Origin: Lachnospiraceae bacterium
GTDB lineage: Bacteria; Bacillota; Clostridia; Lachnospirales; Lachnospiraceae
Length of the DNA: 16,819 nt
Direction of reading: 5' to 3'
NCBI GenBank assembly: GCA_900770535.1
Contig: CAAHDV010000034.1
Location: 1-16,819 of the forward strand
Shown here: positions 7,515 to 14,141 of the stretch, in pieces
Layout of the letters: each line of letters begins with the position of its first letter
Numbering within the stretch: position 1 is the first letter of the stretch
Made by a program: the position numbers and the translations under genes
The notes under the pieces: generated by a model
What the model was told of the DNA's origin: nothing
Seen by the model: the letters and a program-made list of their open reading frames with translations, nothing else
Database searches by the model: none

Positions 7515-8552
7515 ATGAAAATCCCAAAGAAGAACCTGAAACGTATCCTGATGATCGCCACCGGCGGTACCATTGCTTCCAAACGCAGTGACGAGGGCTT
7601 AAAGCCGCTCATTACCTCCGAAGAACTCCTTGGTTTCGTACCGGATGTCAAAGAGTTCTGCGAAGTGACTGCCATGCAGGTCATCAACATTGACAGCACC
7701 AATATCCAGCCAAAGCACTGGCTGTTAATCTCTTCCACCATTGAGAAATACTACGATCAGTACGATGGCTTTGTAGTCTGCCACGGCACCGACACCCTGG
7801 CCTACACCGCATCTGCCCTCTCCTACCTGATCCAGAATTCCCCGAAGCCAATTGTAGTCACTGGCGCACAGAAGCCCATTGACCTGGAGATCACCGATGC
7901 CAAGACCAACCTTTCCGACAGCTTCCTTTTTGCAAGCTGCGACAAGGCCCACGGCGTCAATATCGTGTTTGACGGCAAGGTTATTGCGGGAACCCGCGGC
8001 AAGAAGGAGCGTACCAAGAGCTACAACGCGTTTTCCAGCATCAACTTCCCATACATTGCCACCATCCAGGACAACCACATCATCTTCTACCTGGATGACA
8101 AGGACCAGATGCAGGAGGAAGTCACGTTCTACCACAAGCTGGACAGCAAGGTAACCCTGTTAAAGCTGATTCCGTCCATGAACGGCGGCATCCTGGATTA
8201 CCTGTTCAAGCATTACGACGCAGTCATCATCGAGTCCTTCGGCGTAGGCGGCATCCCCTCCTACGAGGATGACAGCTTCCACCGTGGCATTGAGCACTGG
8301 GTAAATGCCGGCAAATTTGTCATCATGACCACCCAGGTCACCAATGAGGGCAGCAACATGTCCGTTTACGAGATTGGAAAGACCATCAAGAAGGAATTCG
8401 GACTTCTGGAGGCCTATGACATGACACTGGAGGCCACCGTCACCAAGCTCATGTGGATCCTGGGCCAGACCCACGAACCGGATATGGTGAAGGAAATGCT
8501 CTACAGCACCATCAACCGGGATATCCTGTATACAACAAAGTGGAAGGCGTAA
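7515..8552 (+). CDS. ansA: Type I (cytoplasmic) L-asparaginase
   Basis: Hydrolyses L-asparagine to aspartate and ammonia. With the ATG at 7515 the protein has 345 residues, normal for the family, and no signal peptide, so it is the cytoplasmic type. ATGGTIAS (15-22) carries the nucleophile Thr19, and HGTDT (90-94) carries the second catalytic Thr92 and Asp93. A lysine at about 164 (GTRGKKERT) is in place for the family's catalytic lysine. AGGAGG lies at 7495-7500, 14 bases from this ATG, which is long. No alternative start lies between; the in-frame TTG at 7488 is upstream of the ribosome binding site and is unlikely. It has its own promoter and is followed by a strong terminator. AsnA, the opposing biosynthetic enzyme, is encoded about 3.3 kb downstream. 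Confidence 0.95.
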   Translation: MKIPKKNLKRILMIATGGTIASKRSDEGLKPLITSEELLGFVPDVKEFCEVTAMQVINIDSTNIQPKHWLLISSTIEKYYDQYDGFVVCHGTDTLAYTASALSYLIQNSPKPIVVTGAQKPIDLEITDAKTNLSDSFLFASCDKAHGVNIVFDGKVIAGTRGKKERTKSYNAFSSINFPYIATIQDNHIIFYLDDKDQMQEEVTFYHKLDSKVTLLKLIPSMNGGILDYLFKHYDAVIIESFGVGGIPSYEDDSFHRGIEHWVNAGKFVIMTTQVTNEGSNMSVYEIGKTIKKEFGLLEAYDMTLEATVTKLMWILGQTHEPDMVKEMLYSTINRDILYTTKWKA

Positions 8553-8571
8553 ACACCTTTTCACAAAACGC

Positions 8572-8625
8572 AAAACCGGCTGGCGTCGGAAGCTCCACAA
8601 AAGGCTTCTGGTCCAACCGGTTTTT
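8572..8625 (+). terminator. Intrinsic terminator after ansA
   Basis: AAAACCGG (8572-8579) pairs with CCGGTTTT (8617-8624). Inside it TGG/CCA and GAAGC/GCTTC extend the stem around a 10-base loop, and a run of five T follows. It lies 20 bases after the ansA stop and just beyond the 3' end of the convergent germination gene. Confidence 0.8.
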
Positions 8626-8648
8626 GTGTTTCATGGACAATTGCATCC

Positions 8649-10076
8649 TTACTGCTTCGCGTTCTGGCTTTCCGGGATCACCGGAAGCCGGCCACGGAAG
8701 AACCTCTTTTTCAGCTCCTTCCAGCTGAAGGGAACAATCGGATAAATATAGCTCTTTCCGGCTATGGTCTTGTTGAACACGATTGCGCAGACCGCAATCA
8801 CAAATCCGATCACATATCCCCATATATCAAACACCGCCGTGAACAGCAGCATGATGACACGCATGAATTTCAGCGCATAACCAAGCTCAAAACTGGACTG
8901 GCTGTAGTTTGCGATAGTCACAAAAGCCATGTACAGCATCGTCTCTGAATTGAACCACCCGGATTTCACGGAATACTCGCCCAGCACAATACCGGCAATA
9001 ACGCTTAAGGGCGTGGTCAGCATGTTTGGTGTGTTGATGGCCGCCAGCCGCAGACCATCAATCGCAAACTCCAGAATCAGAAGCTGGAAGATCAGCGGCA
9101 CATAGGTTACATCGGAAAGCTTGGTGAACGCCAGCCACTCAGGCAGCGCGTCCGCGTGCATCATGCCAAGCAGCCAGGTGGGTGTAAGGAGCAGGCAGAG
9201 AATGGCCGTCATCATGCGGGATAAACGCAGGTAAGTACCGGTCACCGGCGGGAAGTAATAGTCATCCGCTTCCTCAATGATATCAAACACAGAGGAAGGC
9301 AGTACCATGGCCGCCGGAGAGTTGTCCACCAGAATTACGATATTCCCCTCCAGAATGCAGGCCGCTGCTGTATCCGGCCGCTCAGAAAACTTAAATTTCG
9401 GGAAGGGGTTATACCATTTGTGCGGAAAGATTCCCTCCGCCAGGCTCTCCTGATTCATGGTCAGCGCGTCCACCTGAAGGTTTTTAATCCGGTTCCGGAT
9501 ATTTTTTAAGAGCGCCTCATCCACTCTTCCTTCCATATAACAGACTGCAATATCGGTATGAGAACTGTTGCCTGCGGACAGAATCTCCATAATCAGCTTC
9601 GGATCCCGGATCCGGCGGCGGATCAGCGCCGTGTTAAAGATCAGAGTTTCCACAAAGCCATCCCGGGAACCGCGCAGCACCTTGTCCTTTTCCGGTTCTC
9701 CCACACTCCTGGCCGGGTAGGTACGGCAGTCCAGCATCAGACACTTATCATACCCGTCTATGAACACCGCCGTAATGCCGCTTAAGAGCTGCACAATCAT
9801 ATCTTCCTCATTTGCAATCAGCCCCACTTCCCCGTAAGGCATATATTTCTTGGAAAACCCATGGGCGTCCGTCGGCATATCTTCTGGTTTGATGCTCCAC
9901 CAGGCCTGCAGAACCTTCAAAAGGACTTCATCCTTCGTCAGTCCGTCCACAAACAGCAGACAGCCTTTCTTTCCACCTATGGAAATCACCCGGTAAACCA
10001 CATCAAAATTCTTTTCCAGACTCAGCGTCTGTTTCAAATGTTCCAGATTATCTTCCAGATTTTTTGAAAACTGCAT
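8649..10076 (-). CDS. spoVAF: GerA-family spore germination protein, SpoVAF-like
   Basis: Integral membrane protein of the GerA A-subunit family, expected in the inner spore membrane where it acts in germinant response or germination. It has 475 residues: a large N-terminal soluble region (about 1-280) with the family signature PARSVGEPEKDKVLRGSRDG (121-140) and NTALIRRRIRD (148-158), then KWYNPFPKFKFSERPD (220-235) and VDNSPA (250-255). Membrane segments follow at about 286-306, 325-345, 355-370, 378-395 and 402-436. The RTYP plus RGSRDGF wording resembles SpoVAF more than GerAA, but that sub-family call is from memory. No B or C subunit gene is adjacent, which also fits SpoVAF better than a complete ger operon. 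AGGTGA is 9 bases before the ATG at 10076. A candidate sigma-G promoter is upstream. Confidence 0.88.
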   Translation of the reverse strand: MQFSKNLEDNLEHLKQTLSLEKNFDVVYRVISIGGKKGCLLFVDGLTKDEVLLKVLQAWWSIKPEDMPTDAHGFSKKYMPYGEVGLIANEEDMIVQLLSGITAVFIDGYDKCLMLDCRTYPARSVGEPEKDKVLRGSRDGFVETLIFNTALIRRRIRDPKLIMEILSAGNSSHTDIAVCYMEGRVDEALLKNIRNRIKNLQVDALTMNQESLAEGIFPHKWYNPFPKFKFSERPDTAAACILEGNIVILVDNSPAAMVLPSSVFDIIEEADDYYFPPVTGTYLRLSRMMTAILCLLLTPTWLLGMMHADALPEWLAFTKLSDVTYVPLIFQLLILEFAIDGLRLAAINTPNMLTTPLSVIAGIVLGEYSVKSGWFNSETMLYMAFVTIANYSQSSFELGYALKFMRVIMLLFTAVFDIWGYVIGFVIAVCAIVFNKTIAGKSYIYPIVPFSWKELKKRFFRGRLPVIPESQNAKQ

Positions 10077-10129
10077 GGTATTCTGTCACCTTTCCTTGTT
10101 TTGTGTCACTTACAACGTACCTTTCCATT

Positions 10130-10158
10130 TAGTATGTGAGAATTCCCCTCACTTATGC
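10130..10158 (-). promoter_or_regulatory. Candidate sigma-G (forespore) promoter for the germination gene
   Basis: On the minus strand GCATA (10158-10154) and CATACTA (10136-10130) are separated by 17 bases. CATACTA equals the B. subtilis sigma-G -10 consensus and GCATA fits the -35 pattern GHATR. The distance to the ATG at 10076 is about 50 bases. Expression in the forespore fits the predicted protein. Confidence 0.6.
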
Positions 10159-10172
10159 GTGGGGCATTCTCA
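10137..10172. repeat. 12-base inverted repeat over the sigma-G promoter
   Basis: TGAGAATTCCCC (10137-10148) and GGGGCATTCTCA (10161-10172) pair at 11 of 12 positions around a 12-base loop. One arm fills most of the promoter spacer and the -35 lies in the loop. No T-run follows on either strand, so it is more likely an operator than a terminator. Confidence 0.55.
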
Positions 10173-10315
10173 TGAAACTTGCACAAAGAACCTTTCGTTT
10201 TTGAACCTAAAAAAAAGTTTTTCTGTCACATTTTTAGTTTTTCTTTATAGTGCAAACGAACGTCTTTGTATCGCGAACGCGTGTATACAATTTGAGCAGT
10301 TTTCCCTCTCCAAAG
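10173..10315. other. AT-rich intergenic DNA without a supported gene
   Basis: This stretch contains A- and T-runs, a 7-base inverted repeat of CTAAAAA type, and a dyad with TTGTAT (10266-10271) and ATACAA (10285-10290) around a CGCG-rich centre. A plus-strand frame open from 10075 to 10398 crosses it, but it has no ribosome binding site and an unremarkable composition. I see no gene here. Confidence 0.5.
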
Positions 10316-10346
10316 TGCACAATCTTCTTAAAATTGCACAATATTC
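10316..10346 (+). repeat. Tandem direct repeat upstream of a strong promoter
   Basis: TGCACAATCTTC (10316-10327) and TGCACAATATTC (10335-10346) match at 11 of 12 positions with a 19-base period. The second copy ends one base before a -35 element. The position and spacing fit activator binding sites. Confidence 0.6.
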
Positions 10347-10347
10347 C

Positions 10348-10376
10348 TTGACGGTACCTGGATTTGATGCTATAGT
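10348..10376 (+). promoter_or_regulatory. Strong sigma-A-type promoter of a small transcription unit
   Basis: TTGACG (10348-10353), a 17-base spacer and TATAGT (10371-10376) each match consensus at five of six positions. The start of transcription is expected near 10383. The next strong terminator is at 10488-10529, giving a transcript of about 145 bases. Confidence 0.7.
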
Positions 10377-10394
10377 GTGTTTTGTAAGAAAGAC

Positions 10395-10469
10395 ATGAGC
10401 GCCATCACTCCGGCGCCTTTTATTTTCTTAACTGGTATGGGGATACCAAGCGAAGACTGTATTGTGTAA
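10395..10469 (+). CDS. Possible 24-residue small protein
   Basis: An ATG at 10395 opens a frame of 24 codons ending at TAA 10467-10469. The product would begin MSAITPAPFIFLTGMGIP and end SEDCIV, a hydrophobic middle with a cysteine third from the end. It starts about 12 bases after the predicted transcript start, and the terminator begins 18 bases after the stop, so it fills the small transcript. Against it: there is only a weak ribosome binding site (AAGAAAG at 10386-10392), and the frame overlaps the predicted stems, which could equally be a non-coding structure. No family is recognised. Confidence 0.28.
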   Translation: MSAITPAPFIFLTGMGIPSEDCIV

Positions 10470-10487
10470 CGGTTTTTGATCGTGACC

Positions 10488-10529
10488 AGGAGCTGCTTTC
10501 TGTGGGGGAAAAGCGGCTCCTATTTTTTT
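10488..10529 (+). terminator. Strong intrinsic terminator of the small transcription unit
   Basis: AGGAGCTGCTTTC (10488-10500) pairs with 10508-10521 (ending GCGGCTCCT), with one G-U pair and one bulge and a G-rich loop. A run of seven T follows at 10523-10529. Confidence 0.85.
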
Positions 10530-10536
10530 GCCTTCC

Positions 10537-10565
10537 TTGACATAAAATTGGCCAAATGATAATAT
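10537..10565 (+). promoter_or_regulatory. Promoter of the AAA+ ATPase gene
   Basis: A perfect TTGACA (10537-10542), a 17-base spacer and TAATAT (10560-10565). It begins right after the terminator of the small unit, so the ATPase is transcribed independently. Confidence 0.75.
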
Positions 10566-10573
10566 ATTTTAAG

Positions 10574-10645
10574 AAGTTATCCATAGTTATGAATAGTTAT
10601 CCATCATTGCAAAAGTTATCCAGAGTTATGAATAATTATCCATTT
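10574..10645 (+). repeat. Helically phased decamer array with DnaA-box-like units
   Basis: TTAT-starting units begin at 10577, 10587, 10597, 10616, 10626 and 10636, about ten bases apart, with one degenerate position at 10607. Four are TTATCCAnn (TTATCCATA, TTATCCATC, TTATCCAGA, TTATCCATT), one or two changes from the DnaA box TTATCCACA. Two are TTATGAATA. At larger scale, 10574-10604 and 10613-10643 match at 29 of 31 positions (39-base period). The array lies between the promoter and the ribosome binding site of the ATPase gene. Confidence 0.85.
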
Positions 10646-10665
10646 ATAGTAAGGAGGGTTCACAG

Positions 10666-11721
10666 GTGAAACGCGATAATCCATTTACTCTTACCTTTGG
10701 AAAACAGCCTATCAAATACATCAACCGATATGAAAGCACCGATAATATCCTTTCCACATTTGAGGCCAGCAATCCAATCAGCCAGACCTATCTTATCAGC
10801 GGTATCCGTGGAAGCGGCAAAACCGTACTCATGACCTCTGTGGCCAATCAGCTCCGTAAATCAGATGACTGGGTCGTTGTCGACCTCAACGCCACACAAC
10901 CCTTGCTCCAGGAATTTGCCATGCGCCTGACAGATGCCAGCAAGCAGATTCCTAATATTTTTGAAAAAGGATTTGAAATTTCTGTAGCCGGTTTCGGCCT
11001 TGGATATAACGGTGCCATGGAAGATCACGACAGTGTGAGCAAAATCGAAACAATTCTTGCAAAGCTGAGTAAACAGCATAAAAAAGTCCTGATTACCATT
11101 GATGAGGCCGTGGCCAATGAAAATATGCGCGTTTTTGCCAGCCAGTTTCAGATTTTTGTACGAAAAGACTATCCGGTCTTTCTGATCATGACGGGGCTCT
11201 ACGAAAATATTTATGAAATTCAGAATGATCCGGTACTGACCTTTTTGCTCCGTGTTCCCAAAATCGTCCTTGGTCCTCTGGGCATCAATCAGATCAAAAA
11301 CGAATATCAGGATATCTTCCAGATTGATGATGAAACATCCAGACAGCTGGCAAACATCACCATGGGCTACGCATTTGCCTTTCAGGCGCTTGGAATGCTG
11401 TACTGGGAATACCGCGATGAAAAACCACTGGACTGGATCCTGCGCAGGCTGGACGGACTGCTGGAAGACTTTGTTTACCGGAAAATATGGGCAAATCTGT
11501 CCCCTCTGGAAAAGCAGATCATCGCAGCCATGCCGGATCAGGGTGCAAAGATAAAGGTAAAAGAGCTCTGCGATAAGCTTGAGATCAAAGGAACCACCTT
11601 TTCCAAATACCGGGAACGCCTGATCAACAAAGGCGTCTGCACTGCACCGGAATACGGATATATTGCGCTGGCTCTGCCAAGATTCAAGAATATTACTGCA
11701 TCTTATGATATAGAAGCTTAG
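10666..11721 (+). CDS. Orc/Cdc6-like AAA+ ATPase with winged-helix C-terminus, function unknown
   Basis: A 351-residue cytoplasmic P-loop ATPase. Walker A is GIRGSGKT (46-53), Walker B VLITIDE (141-147), and a sensor-1-like FLIMTG lies at 172-177. A helical lid follows (about 200-275), then a winged helix-turn-helix (about 279-340, IKVKELCDKLEIKGTTFSKY and GYIALALPRF). This order is that of ATPase_2/AAA_16 proteins and of archaeal Orc1/Cdc6. Such proteins are widespread in Firmicutes as uncharacterised ATP-binding proteins. The start is GTG at 10666, 8 bases after AAGGAGG (10651-10657). The gene stands alone between its own promoter and a downstream terminator, and its 5' untranslated region carries the decamer array. 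The winged helix suggests DNA binding; autoregulation through the array is my inference. Confidence 0.8.
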   Translation: MKRDNPFTLTFGKQPIKYINRYESTDNILSTFEASNPISQTYLISGIRGSGKTVLMTSVANQLRKSDDWVVVDLNATQPLLQEFAMRLTDASKQIPNIFEKGFEISVAGFGLGYNGAMEDHDSVSKIETILAKLSKQHKKVLITIDEAVANENMRVFASQFQIFVRKDYPVFLIMTGLYENIYEIQNDPVLTFLLRVPKIVLGPLGINQIKNEYQDIFQIDDETSRQLANITMGYAFAFQALGMLYWEYRDEKPLDWILRRLDGLLEDFVYRKIWANLSPLEKQIIAAMPDQGAKIKVKELCDKLEIKGTTFSKYRERLINKGVCTAPEYGYIALALPRFKNITASYDIEA

Positions 11722-11774
11722 GCGATGTAAAATTTTTCCATGCTCCTATGGCTCCATATTTCTATAGAAAGCAC

Positions 11775-11803
11775 TTGTGATTTCATTCCAAAAATGCTAC
11801 CAT
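11775..11803 (+). promoter_or_regulatory. Possible asnA promoter
   Basis: TTGTGA (11775-11780), a 17-base spacer and TACCAT (11798-11803). Transcription would start near 11810, only a few bases before the terminator hairpin at 11816. No other promoter-like pair is visible between the ATPase gene and asnA. Confidence 0.4.
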
Positions 11804-11815
11804 TAAATATCATGC

Positions 11816-11845
11816 GGAGTTTTGCTCAGGCAAAGCTCCTTTTTT
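11816..11845 (+). terminator. Intrinsic terminator between the ATPase gene and asnA
   Basis: GGAGTTTTGC (11816-11825) pairs with GCAAAGCTCC (11830-11839), ten pairs including one G-U, with a TCAG tetraloop and six T (11840-11845). It ends the ATPase transcript. Because it lies downstream of the only candidate asnA promoter, it may also act as a leader terminator for asnA. Confidence 0.85.
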
Positions 11846-11879
11846 ATGAAACCTAACGCAATACAGGGAGGAAACAACC

Positions 11880-12887
11880 ATGGCACTGATCATTCCAGCA
11901 AACTATGATCCCCATCTCACCGTTCGTGAGACTCAGGAAGCGATCAAATACATTCGCGACACATTCCAGAAGGAATTCGGCAAGGAAATGCACTTGGAGC
12001 GTATCTCCGCACCGCTGTTCGTTACCCAGTCCAGCGGTCTGAACGATAACTTAAACGGCGTAGAGCGTCCGGTTCAGTTCGACATCGCCGCAATCCCGGG
12101 AGAGACCGTTGAGGTCGTACATTCCCTCGCAAAATGGAAACGTATGGCGCTGAAAGAATACGGCTTTAATCCGGGCGAAGGCCTTTACACAAACATGAAT
12201 GCCATCCGGCGCGACGAAGAGCTTGACAATCTTCACTCCTGCTATGTAGACCAGTGGGACTGGGAGAAGGTCATCACCAAAGAAGAACGCACCATCGAGA
12301 CCCTGGAATCTACCGTGCAGACCATCTTCAAAATCATCAAGCACATGGAGCATGAGGTATGGTACAAGTATCCGCAGGCTGTAAAGCATCTGCCGGAGCA
12401 CATCACCTTCATCACCACCCAGGAGCTGGCAGACCGCTACCCGGATAAGACTCCAAAGGAACGCGAGAACCTCATTACCAAAGAATACGGCTGCGTCTTC
12501 CTCATGAAGATCGGTGACAAGCTCACCACCGGCGAGCCGCACGACGGACGCGCACCGGACTACGATGACTGGCAGTTAAACGGTGACATCCTGTTCTGGT
12601 ATGAGCAGCTGAACTGCGCACTGGAAATCTCCAGCATGGGTATTCGTGTAGATGAAAAGTCCTTAGAGGAGCAGTTAAAGAAAGCCGGCTGCGAGGAGAG
12701 AAAGAACCTTCCGTACCACAAGATGCTGTTAAACGGCGAGCTGCCGTACACCATCGGTGGCGGTATCGGACAGTCCCGTCTGTGCATGCTGCTGTTAGAC
12801 CGCGCCCATGTCGGCGAGGTACAGGCAAGCCTGTGGCCGGAGGATATGAGAAAAATCTGCAAAGAGCATAAGATCATTCTGCTGTAA
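11880..12887 (+). CDS. asnA: Aspartate--ammonia ligase (asparagine synthetase A)
   Basis: Makes asparagine from aspartate, ammonia and ATP, with AMP and pyrophosphate as by-products, in the cytoplasm. The 335 residues are normal for AsnA, which has a class II aminoacyl-tRNA-synthetase-like fold. The recognisable segments in order are [19 protein letters not shown] (47-65), the motif-2-like [12 protein letters not shown] (106-117), YVDQWDWEK (122-130), [20 protein letters not shown] (212-231) and the motif-3-like [12 protein letters not shown] (293-304). AGGGAGG (11865-11871) lies 8 bases before the ATG. It is a single-gene unit, closed by the bidirectional terminator that separates it from the convergent amidohydrolase gene. 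Codon use is strongly biased to preferred codons, as for a well-expressed gene. Confidence 0.97.
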   Translation: MALIIPANYDPHLTVRETQEAIKYIRDTFQKEFGKEMHLERISAPLFVTQSSGLNDNLNGVERPVQFDIAAIPGETVEVVHSLAKWKRMALKEYGFNPGEGLYTNMNAIRRDEELDNLHSCYVDQWDWEKVITKEERTIETLESTVQTIFKIIKHMEHEVWYKYPQAVKHLPEHITFITTQELADRYPDKTPKERENLITKEYGCVFLMKIGDKLTTGEPHDGRAPDYDDWQLNGDILFWYEQLNCALEISSMGIRVDEKSLEEQLKKAGCEERKNLPYHKMLLNGELPYTIGGGIGQSRLCMLLLDRAHVGEVQASLWPEDMRKICKEHKIILL

Positions 12888-12897
12888 GGCAGAGCGC

Positions 12898-12939
12898 AAA
12901 AAGAAGCCACCCGGTGCAATGCCGGATGGCTTCTTTTTT
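12898..12939. terminator. Bidirectional terminator between asnA and the amidohydrolase gene
   Basis: AAAAAGAAGCCA (12898-12909) pairs with TGGCTTCTTTTT (12927-12938). A further CCGG/CCGG pairing lies inside and the loop is 7 bases. The A-run and T-run on either side serve both convergent genes. Confidence 0.88.
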
Positions 12940-12947
12940 GTTACACA

Positions 12948-14117
12948 CTACAGATAAAAATCCGACTGACAGTATTGGATTTCTCCAGCTACCATCGTCA
13001 ACTGCGGTACCAGGATCTGACTGCAGATAATCTCATCATCGCAGAAATCCTTCTGTACATACTCACAGTCTTTCAAATCAAAGATTGCAATATCGGCAAT
13101 AGCGCCTGCTTTTAAGGTACCGATCTGGCCCTCCATACCCATGAGCCGGGCCGGGGTCTCGGTCACTGCACGGATGATTGTATTGAAATCCAGGCCCAGG
13201 GCCAGATACTTGGAAATCACAAGCGGAAGGTTCTTTGCGTACGGCGGCATATTAAACTTGTCCACCGTAAGATCCGTGGAAATCACATCCGGTAAAAATC
13301 CGGCAGCCAGAGCGCGCTTTGCTGCTTTTAGGCCGAAGTTACCTTTTCCGTTGGCTGCGTCAAAGATAACGCCCCGCTCTCTCGCTTTTAATACCAGAGG
13401 ATCAATGGTTCCGTCTTCTGCCGCAATCGGATTTCCAGCGCCCTGGAAGCAGTGACAGAAAATGTCTCCCGGACGGAGGCAGTCCGCCAGTTCTCCGGCT
13501 GTAACCGGAGAATTGGTGGTATGAACGCAGACACGAAGGGAAGTGCCCAGACGTTCATTCAGCTCATCCGCAAGTTTCACTGCAGCCCGCAGGTAATCCG
13601 CACCGGTCTCATCCGGCACTACGCCTTTGGAGAGACGGATCTTTAAGCCCAGGATGTTATCACGGTTTGCCTCAATCACGCGCTCCATTTTCTCTACATT
13701 ATATAACGCCGGATTAAAATCCTCGCAGAGCTTCGGATCCAGCTGTCCGCCGCCATACACGGTAAGGAAACCTTTTACCCTCACCTGAGACTGGGCAATC
13801 ACGGATTTGTAAAATGCCTCGTAGGTGGAAGTTCCCGCACTTCCGGCATCCACGGCCGAAGTGGTACCCTGGGCAATCATCATGTCCGGATGGATGCAAA
13901 TGGAACTTCCCTCATGGAACAGATGGGTATGAAAATCGATCAGTCCCGGAGTTACCAGCAATCCGGATGCATCAATGATGCAGTCCGGATTGCACTCTGC
14001 TGTTTCTCCCTTTAAATCCGCGATGCGCATATTTTTAATGTAAATATCTCTGATCTCGTCGATGCCCGCTGACGGATCCACAACACGTCCGCCCCGGATA
14101 ATATAATCTACTTTCAT
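12948..14117 (-). CDS. COG3964-type amidohydrolase (amidohydrolase/deacetylase family)
   Basis: A 389-residue TIM-barrel metal hydrolase of the amidohydrolase superfamily. Metal-site residues are visible: HTH at 63-65, a probable carboxylated lysine at 159 (GLKIRLS), His199 (VHTT), His222 (CHCF) and the catalytic Asp282 (STDL). Small beta-sandwich strands at both ends complete the fold (IRGGRVVDP at the start, GTLKAGAIADIAIFD near the end). It resembles the group including E. faecalis EF_0837, often misannotated as dihydroorotase. As I recall, characterised relatives hydrolyse acyl esters of alpha-hydroxy acids. The substrate here is unknown. AGGAG precedes the ATG at 14117. It follows the permease gene by 24 bases in one operon, so its substrate is probably what that permease imports. 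Confidence 0.85.
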   Translation of the reverse strand: MKVDYIIRGGRVVDPSAGIDEIRDIYIKNMRIADLKGETAECNPDCIIDASGLLVTPGLIDFHTHLFHEGSSICIHPDMMIAQGTTSAVDAGSAGTSTYEAFYKSVIAQSQVRVKGFLTVYGGGQLDPKLCEDFNPALYNVEKMERVIEANRDNILGLKIRLSKGVVPDETGADYLRAAVKLADELNERLGTSLRVCVHTTNSPVTAGELADCLRPGDIFCHCFQGAGNPIAAEDGTIDPLVLKARERGVIFDAANGKGNFGLKAAKRALAAGFLPDVISTDLTVDKFNMPPYAKNLPLVISKYLALGLDFNTIIRAVTETPARLMGMEGQIGTLKAGAIADIAIFDLKDCEYVQKDFCDDEIICSQILVPQLTMVAGEIQYCQSDFYL

Positions 14118-14141
14118 TCCAGTCTCCTTTATATCACAAGC

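Larger units (their letters stand above)
10383..10530 (+). ncRNA. Candidate small structured transcript of unrecognised family
   Basis: The unit has its own promoter and terminator and no sizeable gene. Predicted pairings, read by eye: TAAGAAA (10385-10391) with TTTCTTA (10424-10430), enclosing GCGCC/GGCGC (10400-10404 with 10411-10415); then a perfect TGGTAT/ATACCA hairpin with a GGGG loop (10433-10448); then a weak ACTGT/ACGGT stem; then the terminator. I could not match it to 6S, SRP, tmRNA or a riboswitch class I know. It may instead be the message of the 24-codon reading frame inside it. Confidence 0.4.

Noticed and set aside
10075..10398. Open plus-strand frame of 107 codons in the intergenic region
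   Set aside because: It starts inside the reverse-strand germination gene's start codon region, has no ribosome binding site, is rich in Cys, Phe and Ser from AT-rich DNA, and runs across a promoter and repeats.
10383..10530. Known RNA (6S, SRP, tmRNA, common riboswitches)
   Set aside because: None of the hallmark conserved segments of these classes that I know are present, so I leave it as an unrecognised candidate.
10574..10645. CRISPR array
   Set aside because: Units are about 10 bases, contiguous and degenerate, with no spacers and no cas genes.
10560..10660. Chromosomal replication origin (oriC)
   Set aside because: The boxes are imperfect, and no dnaA, dnaN, recF or rpmH lies nearby. 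The array is better tied to the adjacent ATPase gene.
11722..11879. T-box leader controlling asnA
   Set aside because: The stretch is too short and has no AGGGTGGNACCGCG-like segment or specifier stem; only a plain terminator is present.
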